This document shows, one piece after another, positions 8,772 to 17,575 of a stretch of DNA of 64,000 nt. Source of the stretch: Neptunicella sp048268085 (lineage in GTDB: Bacteria; Pseudomonadota; Gammaproteobacteria; Enterobacterales; Alteromonadaceae); assembly GCF_048268085.1 (NCBI RefSeq), contig NZ_JBLWWF010000021.1, positions 7,359 through 71,358 of the forward strand, given 5' to 3'. Each line of letters opens with the position of its first letter. The stretch's first letter is position 1. A program made the translations under genes and the position numbers. Under the pieces are notes generated by a model that made no database searches, was not told where the DNA came from, and saw only the letters and a program-made list of their open reading frames with translations.

Positions 8772-9704
8772 ATGAGTAGCAATCAAGAAGAATGTCCCAA
8801 ATGTCCACCGGTAGGCTTGCCTGCTTGGATGGGGACTTTTGCCGATCTGATGTCGTTATTGATGTGCTTCTTTGTATTGTTGTTGTCATTCTCAGAAATG
8901 GACGTACTTAAATTTAAACAAATTGCCGGTTCAATGAAGTTTGCGTTTGGGGTGCAGAATAAAATTGAAGTAAAAGATATTCCCAAAGGAACCAGTGTGA
9001 TTGCGATGGAGTTCCGTCCCGGTCGCCCCGATCCAACCCCCATCGAAAATATTCAACAACAAACCATGGAAATGACCCAACCCGCCTTGGAGTTTAAAGC
9101 CGGTAAACAGTCTTCATCGGGCGGGCAACAGAACCAACGTGGCGATCAAACCGGTGGTCAGGCGCAGCAAACCGCGGTGGATCAATCCAGCTCTTCCAGT
9201 GAGAGCGCCGCTGATAATGAACAAATCAGTGAACTGATGCGTAAAGTCGCTGAACAACTGCAAGAACAAATACAAGATGGTGCGATTGAAATGGAGTCAC
9301 TTGGTCAACAATTGACTATCCGTATTCGTGAGCATGGATCGTTTTCTGCGGGATCAGCTTTTTTACAACCACAATTTAAACCGATTGTACGCAAAATCGG
9401 TGTGTTGCTAGGCGATATGGCCGGTGAAGTTTATGTGTCCGGACACAGCGATAATCAAAATATCTCTAATGAACTGTATAGCTCCAATTGGGATTTATCT
9501 GCCCAGCGTGCGGTATCCGTGGCCGAAGAATTGCGTAAAGCCCCGGGTTTTGACGAGAGCCGAATGGTCGTCGTTGGGCGAGCGGCGAGTCAGCCGTTAA
9601 CCGATAATTTGACTGCCGAGGATCGCAGTCGTAATCGTCGGGTGGAAATTACTATTGTGCAAGGCAAGCCAAAAGAATCGGAGCCTATTTCGATTACACC
9701 TTAA
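8772..9704 (+). CDS. pomB: Flagellar motor stator protein PomB (MotB family, sodium type)
   Basis: Single-pass stator subunit. The ion-binding aspartate is D25 in FADLMSLLMCFFVLLLSFSE, directly in the membrane helix. The cysteine C32 in the LLMCFF stretch is typical of sodium-type PomB. The region from about 100 to 155 is glutamine- and serine-rich and is a low-complexity linker. The C-terminal half is an OmpA-like peptidoglycan-binding domain with VSGHSDNQ, NWDLSAQRAVSVAEEL and RNRRVEITI. Length 310. Co-transcribed with pomA. Confidence 0.95.
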   Translation: MSSNQEECPKCPPVGLPAWMGTFADLMSLLMCFFVLLLSFSEMDVLKFKQIAGSMKFAFGVQNKIEVKDIPKGTSVIAMEFRPGRPDPTPIENIQQQTMEMTQPALEFKAGKQSSSGGQQNQRGDQTGGQAQQTAVDQSSSSSESAADNEQISELMRKVAEQLQEQIQDGAIEMESLGQQLTIRIREHGSFSAGSAFLQPQFKPIVRKIGVLLGDMAGEVYVSGHSDNQNISNELYSSNWDLSAQRAVSVAEELRKAPGFDESRMVVVGRAASQPLTDNLTAEDRSRNRRVEITIVQGKPKESEPISITP

Positions 9705-9752
9705 AAATCGAGCGGGTAATCCCCGTTCTATGTTTGCATTCTGAGTGGTTAC

Positions 9753-9782
9753 TTGTTTATACGGATTGGTATTAGGTATAAT
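9753..9782 (+). promoter_or_regulatory. Sigma-70-like promoter for thiI
   Basis: TTGTTT (9753-9758) and a perfect TATAAT (9777-9782) are separated by 18 bp, 33 bp before the thiI ATG. This placement also argues that the in-frame TTG at 9753 is part of the promoter rather than a start codon. Confidence 0.6.
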
Positions 9783-9815
9783 CCGCAGCCATCATTTTTG
9801 CATGACATCCTTTTA

Positions 9816-11276
9816 ATGAAATTTATCATCAAGTTACACCCTGAAATCACGGTAAAAAGTAAATCGGTACGTAAACGTTTTACCAAAATTCTTGAATCCA
9901 ATATTCGTAATATTTTTAAACCATACGAATTTCAAGTTGGGGTGATGAATCGCTGGGATAAATTGGAAATGTCGGCAAAGTCAGATAATCCCGCTGATCG
10001 CCTGGTCATTATTGATCAATTACAGCGTATTCCCGGTATTGAGCAAGTGTTAGAGGTCAGGGAAAGTACATTTACTGATTTAGATGATATTTATCAGCAA
10101 GTTAAAGCTGTATGGCATGACAAGTTAAAAGGTCGGACTTTTGCCGTAAGAGTTAAACGTCGCGGTAATCACGACTTTACTTCGCCTGAAATTGGTCGTT
10201 ATGTGGGCGGTGGCTTAAACCAATTCTGTGAAACCGGTGGCGTTAGTCTCAGCAATCCTGATGTGTCTATAAATCTGGAAGTAGAGCACGATCGCTTGTT
10301 TATGGTTGATCAACGCTTGGTCGGATTAGGTGGATTTCCTATCCCGACTCAAGATGATGTGTTGTCGTTAATGTCTGGTGGTTTTGATTCCGGGGTGGCC
10401 AGTTACCAGATGATCCGGCGCGGCGCTCGCACTCACTATTGTTTTTTTCGACTCGGTGGTGAACAGCACGAAATTGGCGTTAAGCAGGTAAGTCACTATT
10501 TGTGGCAGCGCTACGGAGCCTCTCACAAAGTAAAATTCATTACGGTGGATTTTGCCCCAATCGTGACAGAAATTCTGAACAAGGTTGAAAACTCTCTAAT
10601 GGGGGTGGTGTTAAAGCGCATGATGCTAAGAGTGGCAACTCGGGTTGCGGAGCACTTTGGTATCGCTGCATTAGTCACCGGAGAGAGTCTTGGCCAGGTA
10701 TCCAGTCAAACCTTAGCGAATTTATCGGTGATTGATAAAGTCACCGATATGTTGGTATTACGGCCGTTAATTTGTGCCGACAAGCAAGAAATTATTAATA
10801 CTGCCCGCGCGATTGGTACTGAAGATTTTGCCCGTACGATGCCAGAATACTGCGGGGTAATTTCTAAAAAGCCTACGGTACGCGCGGTGATGGCTAAAGT
10901 TGAAGCCGAAGAACAACATTTTGATATGACCCTGCTCGATCAGGCGCTGGAAAATGTTGAGGTAATGGACATTCGCCGTATCGCAGAAATGGCCAATGAA
11001 GAAGTGAAGGAAGTTGAAACCGTAAACGAACTTCCTGGTGGTGCTGTGGTGTTGGATATTCGGAGTCGGGAAGAGCAGGAAGATGCCCCGCTGGTTATCG
11101 ATAATATTGACGTACAACATATCCCGTTTTTTAAACTGGCCACAACCTTTGGAGATTTGGATCAAAACCATGATTACTTTTTATATTGTGATCGTGGGGT
11201 GATGAGTAAATTACAAGCCTTGTTGTTGCATGAGCAGGGCTATAACAATGTCTTTGTTTATCGTCGGGCTAAATAA
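9816..11276 (+). CDS. thiI: tRNA uridine 4-sulfurtransferase ThiI
   Basis: Makes 4-thiouridine at position 8 of tRNAs and supplies sulfur for the thiazole of thiamine. Three domains are visible: an N-terminal ferredoxin-like/THUMP domain (about 1-165), a PP-loop adenylating domain with the SGGFDSGVASY motif, and a C-terminal rhodanese domain (about 395-486). The rhodanese active-site loop CDRGVMS has its catalytic cysteine at 458. The ATG at 9816 gives MKFIIKLHPEITVKS, matching the family N terminus, and 486 residues. The upstream TTG at 9753 would add 21 unconserved residues across a promoter. Confidence 0.95.
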   Translation: MKFIIKLHPEITVKSKSVRKRFTKILESNIRNIFKPYEFQVGVMNRWDKLEMSAKSDNPADRLVIIDQLQRIPGIEQVLEVRESTFTDLDDIYQQVKAVWHDKLKGRTFAVRVKRRGNHDFTSPEIGRYVGGGLNQFCETGGVSLSNPDVSINLEVEHDRLFMVDQRLVGLGGFPIPTQDDVLSLMSGGFDSGVASYQMIRRGARTHYCFFRLGGEQHEIGVKQVSHYLWQRYGASHKVKFITVDFAPIVTEILNKVENSLMGVVLKRMMLRVATRVAEHFGIAALVTGESLGQVSSQTLANLSVIDKVTDMLVLRPLICADKQEIINTARAIGTEDFARTMPEYCGVISKKPTVRAVMAKVEAEEQHFDMTLLDQALENVEVMDIRRIAEMANEEVKEVETVNELPGGAVVLDIRSREEQEDAPLVIDNIDVQHIPFFKLATTFGDLDQNHDYFLYCDRGVMSKLQALLLHEQGYNNVFVYRRAK

Positions 11277-11291
11277 AACTACCGAATGGCG

Positions 11292-11819
11292 TTAATCCAA
11301 CGCCGAATAAAGTTGGTTAAGCGCTTCTGTTAAGGTTGCTGCTAGCTCACCATGATTGATGATACCGCGATGATCCAGTTCGCTGCCCAGTAAAGGAATC
11401 GCAATACAGGCGGATTCGATAATATTTCCTGACATAGTGGTAATCACCTCTCTTAATGCGGCTTGAGCGTGAGTGGCTCTGGGTGATGTGTTGATTAACA
11501 CGACCGGTTTATTAACAAATTCTTCGCCGCTGACTAACCAGTCTAAGGCATTTTTCATCGGGCCGCTGATACCATGGGCATACTCCGGGCTGGCAATGAC
11601 CAGCGCATCGGCGCTGGCCAGTTGCTGACGCAGATTATCCAGCGCCGGAATAGACTGCTGTTCCAGATCGGGATTGAATAACGGTAATTCACCCAACTGC
11701 TGATAGATAGTTACCTGAATGTGGGGTGGTGCCACACTTTGTAATGCTTGCAGCGCGGCAGAATTATAGGAATGCTGACGCAGACTGCCAGATATGGCCA
11801 ATAAGGTTTTAACTTGCAT
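11292..11819 (-). CDS. NADPH-dependent FMN reductase family protein
   Basis: Flavodoxin-like quinone/chromate/FMN reductase of the NADPH-dependent FMN reductase family. The FMN phosphate loop SGSLRQHSYNSA lies at about 10-21, and SPEYAHGISGPMKNALDWL at about 77-95 is the typical second flavin-contact motif. The 175 residues form a complete domain. It is the last gene of a five-gene minus-strand set with a MATE pump, MOSC, ABM and membrane protein, starting 5 bp after the latter. Likely role is two-electron reduction of quinones or related electrophiles; the substrate cannot be told from sequence. Confidence 0.85.
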   Translation of the reverse strand: MQVKTLLAISGSLRQHSYNSAALQALQSVAPPHIQVTIYQQLGELPLFNPDLEQQSIPALDNLRQQLASADALVIASPEYAHGISGPMKNALDWLVSGEEFVNKPVVLINTSPRATHAQAALREVITTMSGNIIESACIAIPLLGSELDHRGIINHGELAATLTEALNQLYSALD

Positions 11820-11824
11820 ATAGG

Positions 11825-12064
11825 TTATGCCTTATCGTTACTTTTCGAAGCGGGTGTCTCGTCACACAACGCACAGTTTATGCCTTTGCGGGAATAAAAT
11901 AAGCGGGTTGCGGTAAAAATGACCGTGCTAATACCAGACCAAATTAGAGAAAACTCGATAGCGTCTTCAAGACGATGGCCTTTGAGTAATTCCACCATAA
12001 ACAGCAGAATGAATACACTCAGAAAAACCCTAAGGGTTCGTTTCAACCAGAATGCCATTGCCAT
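11825..12064 (-). CDS. Small two-helix membrane protein of unknown function
   Basis: About 79 residues starting MAMAFWLKRTLRVF. There are two hydrophobic segments (roughly 9-26 and 38-56) separated by a charged KGHRLEDAIE loop, then a basic turn and a C-terminal CALC motif that could bind metal or form a disulfide. I do not recognise the family. The start at 12064 is chosen because an AGGTGA ribosome site lies 6 bp upstream and the preceding ABM gene ends 16 bp before. The longer reading frame up to 12313 overlaps that gene and is not supported. Probably a membrane partner of its operon. Confidence 0.65.
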   Translation of the reverse strand: MAMAFWLKRTLRVFLSVFILLFMVELLKGHRLEDAIEFSLIWSGISTVIFTATRLFYSRKGINCALCDETPASKSNDKA

Positions 12065-12080
12065 GTTGGTCACCTGTGAG

Positions 12081-12482
12081 TTAAGCGGACTGTAATCCAT
12101 GACCACCCACAGGTGTGGTTTCAAATCGTTCGCCGAACCCGGCAATGATGGGCTTGGCCTTGCTGATTGCTTGTTGTACCGAAGGTAATGACAACGAAGC
12201 TTGATGACTTTGCTGACTATCCCACACCTCGGTGATCCAAATCGCATTATCGTCTGCGGGATCTTTGGCCACGATATAACTTTGGCACCCCGGCATACCG
12301 CTAATTCCCTCAAGTAAAATAGTGATTAATGCCTCTCGCTGACCCTCTGTGGCGAGCATTTTTCCAATCAATCCATACATTTTCGTTACTCCTTTGCTAT
12401 TGTTAGCACCACTCGCCGGTAGGGCAAGGGTGACAATCGATGCGCCGCTAGCCACAATAAAATCACGTCGGCTAATCGACAT
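12081..12482 (-). CDS. ABM-family (antibiotic biosynthesis monooxygenase) protein with Tat-like signal
   Basis: The C-terminal about 98 residues, from MYGLIGKMLATEGQRE, form a ferredoxin-like ABM/YgiN-type domain of the kind found in quinol monooxygenases; GCQSYIVAKDP and WITEVWDSQQSHQASLS are typical. Unlike the usual cytosolic members it has an N-terminal extension MSISRRDFIVASGASIVTLALP that looks like a twin-arginine signal ending in ALPASGA. That implies export to the periplasm or membrane. The ATG overlaps the MOSC stop by one base. An internal start at the MYGL methionine would yield a cytosolic form; the tight gene overlap supports the long form. Confidence 0.78.
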   Translation of the reverse strand: MSISRRDFIVASGASIVTLALPASGANNSKGVTKMYGLIGKMLATEGQREALITILLEGISGMPGCQSYIVAKDPADDNAIWITEVWDSQQSHQASLSLPSVQQAISKAKPIIAGFGERFETTPVGGHGLQSA

Positions 12483-12934
12483 TATTTTACTCTGTCCGAA
12501 CTGATGGTGACGTTATCGCCAAGCATGATATGCCCATTTTGAATGACTCGACAACAAACACCACCACGCCAATCCGGGGTGAGCGTCGCCGTTAAACCGG
12601 AAAATTGTTCATCCATTCTGGGACAGGGATCGGTTTGTTTACAGATTTGCAAAATAACTTGGCCTATTTTGACCTGTTTGCCCACATCCTGAGCTGAAAA
12701 TTGATACCCACTAATAAGGATATTGGCTCGACGAGTAGTCCAGGGCATTGCTTGTTGCATTTCATCACAGACTTGTTGCCATACTTCTTCACTTAACAGG
12801 GTGACTTGACGTTTGCCCGGTTTGCCCCGAAAGTCGCCATCTATTCCCGCTTCTGTGGTCACATTCGCTTGGTCAATCGATTGCATTGGGGCCCGGGAAC
12901 GTTGTCTGATGGCGATACCTTTTACATTAATCAT
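12482..12934 (-). CDS. MOSC-domain protein
   Basis: A single MOSC (molybdenum cofactor sulfurase C-terminal) domain of 150 residues, with the EAGIDGDFRGKPGKRQVTLL entry motif at about 29-48 and the sulfur-handling cysteine region WRGGVCCRVIQNG near the C terminus. Such stand-alone MOSC proteins act in cofactor- or metal-sulfur transfer or in reduction of N-hydroxylated compounds; the substrate here is unknown. The ATG at 12934 has an AAGGAG site and overlaps the MATE stop as ATGA. The longer frame to 13039 only reads through the MATE gene and is dropped. Confidence 0.85.
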   Translation of the reverse strand: MINVKGIAIRQRSRAPMQSIDQANVTTEAGIDGDFRGKPGKRQVTLLSEEVWQQVCDEMQQAMPWTTRRANILISGYQFSAQDVGKQVKIGQVILQICKQTDPCPRMDEQFSGLTATLTPDWRGGVCCRVIQNGHIMLGDNVTISSDRVK

Positions 12935-14295
12935 AACGCTCCTTTCAATCCAGTCTGCTCGCATTCGCGTTGAATATAAATGAGTCGCCAGCTTAAAAAT
13001 ACCGCTGCCGACGTTAAGCCTACAATAAAACCTATCCAAAATCCTTGGGCGGCCATTTTAGGCACGATCCAGTCGGTTAAGCCTAAAACGCACCCCGTAG
13101 TTAATCCAATTAGCCAGTATGAAACAAAGGTAATATAAAACATCGCTTTACTGTCTTTATAACCGCGAAGGGCGCAACCCGATATGACTTGCAAGGCATC
13201 CGAAAACTGAAACATGGCCGCCAGCAACATTAAATTAGCCGCCATATTGATGACAATTGTTTCGTTACTATACAAACCCGCTATGTGATAGCGCAGTAAA
13301 AACGATAACGATGCAGTACAAGTCGCAGTGCAGGCGCCGGTTAACCATGCACTTTTAACTGCAATTTTGGCTAACTCCGGTTTACCTTCTCCCAATAAAT
13401 GTCCAATACGAATAGTTGAGGCCATGCCGACACTAAGCGGGATCATAAACATCAATGCCGAAAAATTAAGTGCCACTTGATGAGATGCCACCACGGTTGC
13501 GCCAAAAGGAGAAAGTAACAAGGCGACAACCGCAAACAGCGAAACTTCAAACAGGATCGCCATCGCAATCGGAATACCCTGACTGAGTACTTGCCATATT
13601 TCCTGTTTTTTGGGGGCAAACCATTGTGAATAAAGGTGATATTGCTGCAATGATTTTGCATATAAGGTGTATATCCAGGTCGCCACCATCATAGCGACAA
13701 ATACTAATGAAGTAGCAATACCACAACCGGCGCCTCCAAAAGCGGGGATGCCCAATTTTCCATAGATAAAAATATAGTTAGCCGGAATATTGACCATTAA
13801 ACCAATCACCATAATTACCATACTGGGGCGGGTGAGGGAGAGGCCTTCGCAGTAATTGCGTAACACCTGATAAATGGCAAAAGCCGGTGTACCTAACAGC
13901 ATGTATTGCAAATACTCAAAGGTAATTCGCTTGAGCTCTGCTTCCATTGGCATGTATTGAGTCAATTGTGGTACTAGCCAGTAACAACCTGCCAGTGGCA
14001 GCGACAACATTAATGCCAACCATAAGGTTTGTTGTGCGGCTCTGGGGATGGCTTCCAGTGACTTGGCACCGTTTAAACGGGAAATAATCGGGGGCAATGC
14101 CAGAATTATGCCCTGAATAAAAAACAGTATCGGCATGACAATACTTGATGCAATGGCCACTGCAGCCATATCCGTGGCTGACACTCGCCCGGCCATAATG
14201 GTATCAGAGACGCCCATCAAGGTTTGAGTGACTTGCGCAATCAATAACGGCCAGGCAAGGGTAGCAAGTTGACGAATTTCAGTTTTTAACGACAT
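12931..14295 (-). CDS. MATE-family multidrug efflux pump (NorM-like)
   Basis: Cation-coupled drug/toxin extruder of the inner membrane. The 454 residues contain about 12 hydrophobic segments in two related halves. The N-terminal LATLAWPLLIAQVTQTLMGVSDTIMAGR and NYCEGLSLTRPSM are hallmarks of NorM-type MATE proteins. It is the first gene of the five-gene overlapping operon, so the pump and the downstream redox enzymes are probably expressed together. Transported compounds are not predictable. Confidence 0.92.
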   Translation of the reverse strand: MSLKTEIRQLATLAWPLLIAQVTQTLMGVSDTIMAGRVSATDMAAVAIASSIVMPILFFIQGIILALPPIISRLNGAKSLEAIPRAAQQTLWLALMLSLPLAGCYWLVPQLTQYMPMEAELKRITFEYLQYMLLGTPAFAIYQVLRNYCEGLSLTRPSMVIMVIGLMVNIPANYIFIYGKLGIPAFGGAGCGIATSLVFVAMMVATWIYTLYAKSLQQYHLYSQWFAPKKQEIWQVLSQGIPIAMAILFEVSLFAVVALLLSPFGATVVASHQVALNFSALMFMIPLSVGMASTIRIGHLLGEGKPELAKIAVKSAWLTGACTATCTASLSFLLRYHIAGLYSNETIVINMAANLMLLAAMFQFSDALQVISGCALRGYKDSKAMFYITFVSYWLIGLTTGCVLGLTDWIVPKMAAQGFWIGFIVGLTSAAVFLSWRLIYIQRECEQTGLKGAL

Positions 14296-14350
14296 GTTTT
14301 TCAGGATCTGCCAATTGATTGAGGGAAAACGATTAATCAGCTTTGCAATA

Positions 14351-14371
14351 AAGGCCGTTAATAACAGCCTT
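14351..14371 (-). terminator. Hairpin terminator candidate after the ExoP-C-like gene
   Basis: On the minus strand the arms AAGGCTGTT and AACGGCCTT (one T-G wobble) enclose a 3-base loop and are followed by TTATTG, about 70 bp after the 14442 stop and before the MATE gene. The T-run is short. Confidence 0.4.
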
Positions 14372-14441
14372 CATAATCGCAAATGCGGCAGCTTATACTA
14401 TTAAGAGGGTAGATCAATGCAAATATAACGGTAATAAGCAA

Positions 14442-15086
14442 TTATTGGCTTGCGCAAGTTTGCGTACCTTCGGGTAATAATTCCATTCTGATATTGGCTA
14501 ACTCGATTTCAAATTTGCCTTCGCTAGAAATCAGAAAGGGAGCGTTGATTTTAGATACATCGAGCCCTTTGACACTGAAACAATCTAACGGAATAGGCAC
14601 TGTGGTCCATTTATCTTTTGTCATCTCCCTGAACATTTTATGCACCTGTAATTCTCCCCGGCAGGGATAACCACAATCGACACCGATAGAGACCCCTTTT
14701 TTAGGTTTGGAGATGACCTTAACTTCCATGGTTAATGCTGCCCGATGTTCAATATTGGTTAAATTAATGGGTGAACCATAAATGGCAAACTGACCGGTCC
14801 CTTTTTTGTGAGACCACTTGAGGTTAATAGCATCCCCCGGGGTTTTGTAAGTGGCAGGACTGATGGCAATTTGCTTATCTTTCGATTCGCCTTGCAAATC
14901 CGTTACTGCTAGCACCCAGTTAGATTGATCACCTAACGTCAGACCCCATGAACCTGGCGTTTTGCCATTAAAAAAATAAAAGTAATCGGCATTAAGTTGC
15001 TGCTCCTGAGCATGACTGAGCGGCGCGATACTACAACATATAGCCAGGCTGATTACTAAAGAGCGGATTATTGAAACGCGATTCAT
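14442..15086 (-). CDS. Secreted ExoP-C-like putative carbohydrate-binding protein
   Basis: The 214-residue protein begins with a signal peptide (MNRVSIIRSLVISLAICC, cleavage after SHA). The rest resembles the C-terminal beta-sandwich domain found on GH3 exo-beta-glucosidases of the ExoP type: WGLTLGDQSNWV, GVSIGVDCGYPCRGE with a cysteine pair, and WTTVPIPLDCFSVKGLD. Here it stands alone without a catalytic domain. It is divergent from a GH5 glucanase, so I infer a role in binding beta-glucan fragments in the periplasm or outside. A hairpin follows at 14351-14371. Confidence 0.65.
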   Translation of the reverse strand: MNRVSIIRSLVISLAICCSIAPLSHAQEQQLNADYFYFFNGKTPGSWGLTLGDQSNWVLAVTDLQGESKDKQIAISPATYKTPGDAINLKWSHKKGTGQFAIYGSPINLTNIEHRAALTMEVKVISKPKKGVSIGVDCGYPCRGELQVHKMFREMTKDKWTTVPIPLDCFSVKGLDVSKINAPFLISSEGKFEIELANIRMELLPEGTQTCASQ

Positions 15087-15294
15087 AAAGGCTTCCTTAT
15101 TTTAAATTAACCGCGTAGCCGATGCCCGTTATTGTAAATTAGGCAAAAGATGCGGTTTTATTTACATACACTGGGGATGATAACGTTTACATTATGTTAT
15201 CACCATGTTAATTAAATCATAATATCTTTCAATAACAATAAGTTGATGATTTTTATATATCACCGCCATTATTGGGGTGAACAGGAGAACCAAC

Positions 15295-16398
15295 GTGACG
15301 TTTCAATCCGTGAATTACTGGAAAAAATTACCCCTCATTTTACTGTTACTGGTTAACGGTGCGGTTTTTGCTGAGTCTGCCCAGAATCCATCTAAAGATA
15401 ACGGTTGGTGGGATATTCCTTACCCACAGCAGTTTGACTCTGCCGAACTCACCCACAAGCAATCCTTTATTAAGGTGAAAGGGAATCATTTTGTTAATGA
15501 CAAAGGGGATACCGTGGTATTCCAAGGTGTCAACATTTCCGATCCGGATAAGTTATTACGTGATGGCCACTGGAATGCCAAACATTTTGATGTGATTAAA
15601 CAATGGGGCGCGAATGTGGTGCGTATTCCTGTTCATCCTATTTCATGGCGAGGACATGGCGCCAATGAATATATGAAGTTGATCGATCAGGCGGTGATAT
15701 GGGCCAATCAACGAGATCTTTACCTAATCCTCGACTGGCACTCGATTGGTAATGTGATCGATGGACTGTATCAGCACCCGATGTACGACACGACACTCAG
15801 TGAAACCAAACAATTCTGGCGCAGTATCGCTTATCGGTATAAAAATGTTCCCACAATTGCTGTGTATGAAATTTTTAACGAGCCGACGTTATATGGTGGT
15901 CAGTTAGGCGATGTGAGCTGGAAGGAATGGAAAGCCTTTAATGAAGAAGTGATTTCAATTATTTATGCTCACGATACAAACGTGATCCCGGCAGTAGCAG
16001 GTTTTAATTGGGCTTATGATTTACGTCCGGTTAAAAACGAGCCTATTGATGCCAAGGGGATTGCTTATATTGCTCACCCATATCCGCAAAAAACAAAACC
16101 GCCTTATATCGACAGTTGGGAAAATACCTGGGGATTTGTGGCAAAAAAATATCCGTTAATATGTAGTGAAATCGGTTTTGTTCGTGAAGGCGAACCGGGC
16201 GCACATATGCCAGTGATTAATAACGATGGCAGTTACGGACCGATAATTACCGATTATCTTGAGAAAATTGGTGCCTCATGGACGGCGTGGGTATTCGATC
16301 CGGATTGGGGACCCATGATGATTAAAGACTGGAATTATACGCCCACCGAACAAGGTGCGTATTTCAAGTCGGTAATGACCAAAAACAAGCACCGATAA
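15295..16398 (+). CDS. Secreted glycoside hydrolase family 5 (cellulase/endoglucanase-like)
   Basis: Retaining beta-glycanase with a TIM-barrel GH5 domain. FQGVNISDPDK, ANVVRIPVHP and LILDWHS lie in the N-terminal half. The acid/base glutamate is in YEIFNEPTLYG and the nucleophile glutamate in ICSEIGFVREG. A signal peptide (KKLPLILLLLVNGAVFA) indicates export. The GTG at 15295 is preceded by AGGAG at a 7-bp spacing; an in-frame GTG at 15277 would add six residues and sits before the ribosome site. Length 367 residues from this start. Substrate (cellulose, mixed-linkage or other beta-glucan) cannot be settled from sequence. Confidence 0.88.
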   Translation: MTFQSVNYWKKLPLILLLLVNGAVFAESAQNPSKDNGWWDIPYPQQFDSAELTHKQSFIKVKGNHFVNDKGDTVVFQGVNISDPDKLLRDGHWNAKHFDVIKQWGANVVRIPVHPISWRGHGANEYMKLIDQAVIWANQRDLYLILDWHSIGNVIDGLYQHPMYDTTLSETKQFWRSIAYRYKNVPTIAVYEIFNEPTLYGGQLGDVSWKEWKAFNEEVISIIYAHDTNVIPAVAGFNWAYDLRPVKNEPIDAKGIAYIAHPYPQKTKPPYIDSWENTWGFVAKKYPLICSEIGFVREGEPGAHMPVINNDGSYGPIITDYLEKIGASWTAWVFDPDWGPMMIKDWNYTPTEQGAYFKSVMTKNKHR

Positions 16399-16540
16399 AT
16401 AGATTATTCACGTAAAAACACCAATTTGTAGATAAACATCTTACATGTGCTGTTCATATTTCGACTGCTCCACGTTCAATACGAATGGCACATTTTAACC
16501 CGTTAGTTTGTTATCTCCCCATCTTTTGCCGGAGAACCCG

Positions 16541-16580
16541 TATTTTAGCTCGGGCTCGAAACTCGCGACTCGTTGCTATT
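16541..16580. repeat. Partial copy of the 4548-4741 type repeat
   Basis: TTTTAGCTCGGGCTCGAAACTCGCGACTCG resembles the right arm of the 4548-4741 element (TTTTAGCTCGTAGCCCGTAGCTCGCCACTCG). It also sits immediately beyond the stop of a minus-strand gene, here cmoB. The rest of the 184-bp gap from 16399 holds nothing I can identify. Confidence 0.45.
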
Positions 16581-16582
16581 AT

Positions 16583-17551
16583 CTAAATCGTCGCAACGAT
16601 AGTGGCGCGCAATGGTGCAGGGTAGCCTTCTATGGTTTTATTAATATCTTCCGGATTGAGGAAATCTTGTAATGATTGACCGGTCATCCATTCGGTTGAA
16701 CGTTGTTCCTCAAGACTGGTTTGATCCAGGTCAACAACCTTAATATCTTTAAAACCAATGCGCTGCATCCATACTGTGAGTGCGGCTGTACTGGGTAAAA
16801 ACCATACATTACGCATTTGCGCGTAACGATCTCCAGCCATTAAAACGGTGTTTTCATCACCTTCCACAACCAGCGTTTCCAGCACCAGTTCACCACCGGG
16901 GCGTAACTGAGCTTTAAGCTGCTGTAAAAACTCGATTGGACTCTTGCGGTGATACAACACCCCCATAGAGAACACTGTGTCAAAAGCGTTTAATGCTGGT
17001 AAATGTTCCACCCCTACCGGCATTAAATGAATACGCGGATCGGGGTTAAAGTGTTTAATCGCCTGAAATTGAATCAGAAAAAGGGCCGTGGGATCGATAC
17101 CGACTACTAATTTGGGGTCTTGAGCCAACATGCGCCAAAGGTGATAACCACTGCCACAGCCAATGTCTAATATATGGCGTCCGGTCAAATCGCTAATATG
17201 AGGACTGACCCGATCCCATTTCCAGTCGGAACGCCACTCGGTATCAATGTGAATATCATGAATATAAAAAGGCCCTTTGCGCCAGGGCATAAATTGTTTT
17301 AACAAACCTTCGATTTGCTTTTGTTGATATTCACTGATGTCGCTAGCACTGCCAAAGCGAACCTGATCTTGTAATTGCAAACAGGATGGCTCGGTTTGCG
17401 GAAGTTTGTCTAACAGACGCTGCCATTTAGCAAACTCACCATGTTGATGTTGTTGCCAGTCAGCAATTTGCCCGGGTAACACTTCCAGCCATTTATGCAG
17501 CGGTGAATCCGCGAGTATTTTGTAAAATGAGTTAAACCACTTGGAAGACAT
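16583..17551 (-). CDS. cmoB: tRNA U34 carboxymethyltransferase CmoB
   Basis: Transfers the carboxymethyl group of carboxy-SAM to 5-hydroxyuridine 34 to give cmo5U in tRNAs reading four-fold codon boxes. The 322 residues have the family-specific lead-in RKGPFYIHDIHIDTEWRSDW, the SAM motif HILDIGCGSGYHLWRM (about 125-140) and SMGVLYHRKSPIEFLQQL. It lies 24 bp after cmoA, whose product makes the carboxy-SAM donor. Confidence 0.96.
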   Translation of the reverse strand: MSSKWFNSFYKILADSPLHKWLEVLPGQIADWQQHQHGEFAKWQRLLDKLPQTEPSCLQLQDQVRFGSASDISEYQQKQIEGLLKQFMPWRKGPFYIHDIHIDTEWRSDWKWDRVSPHISDLTGRHILDIGCGSGYHLWRMLAQDPKLVVGIDPTALFLIQFQAIKHFNPDPRIHLMPVGVEHLPALNAFDTVFSMGVLYHRKSPIEFLQQLKAQLRPGGELVLETLVVEGDENTVLMAGDRYAQMRNVWFLPSTAALTVWMQRIGFKDIKVVDLDQTSLEEQRSTEWMTGQSLQDFLNPEDINKTIEGYPAPLRATIVATI

Positions 17552-17575
17552 TATTGCCCTTATTTTGCATTCAGA

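Noticed and set aside
9753..9815. N-terminal extension of ThiI from a TTG
   Set aside because: Overlaps a good promoter and adds residues absent from the family.
11288..11304. GGCGTT/AACGCC hairpin after thiI
   Set aside because: Lies partly inside the 3' end of the FMN reductase coding region, has only 6 bp and no T-run.
12065..12313. Longer frame of the small membrane protein
   Set aside because: It would overlap the ABM gene fully; an AGGTGA site just before 12064 marks the better start.
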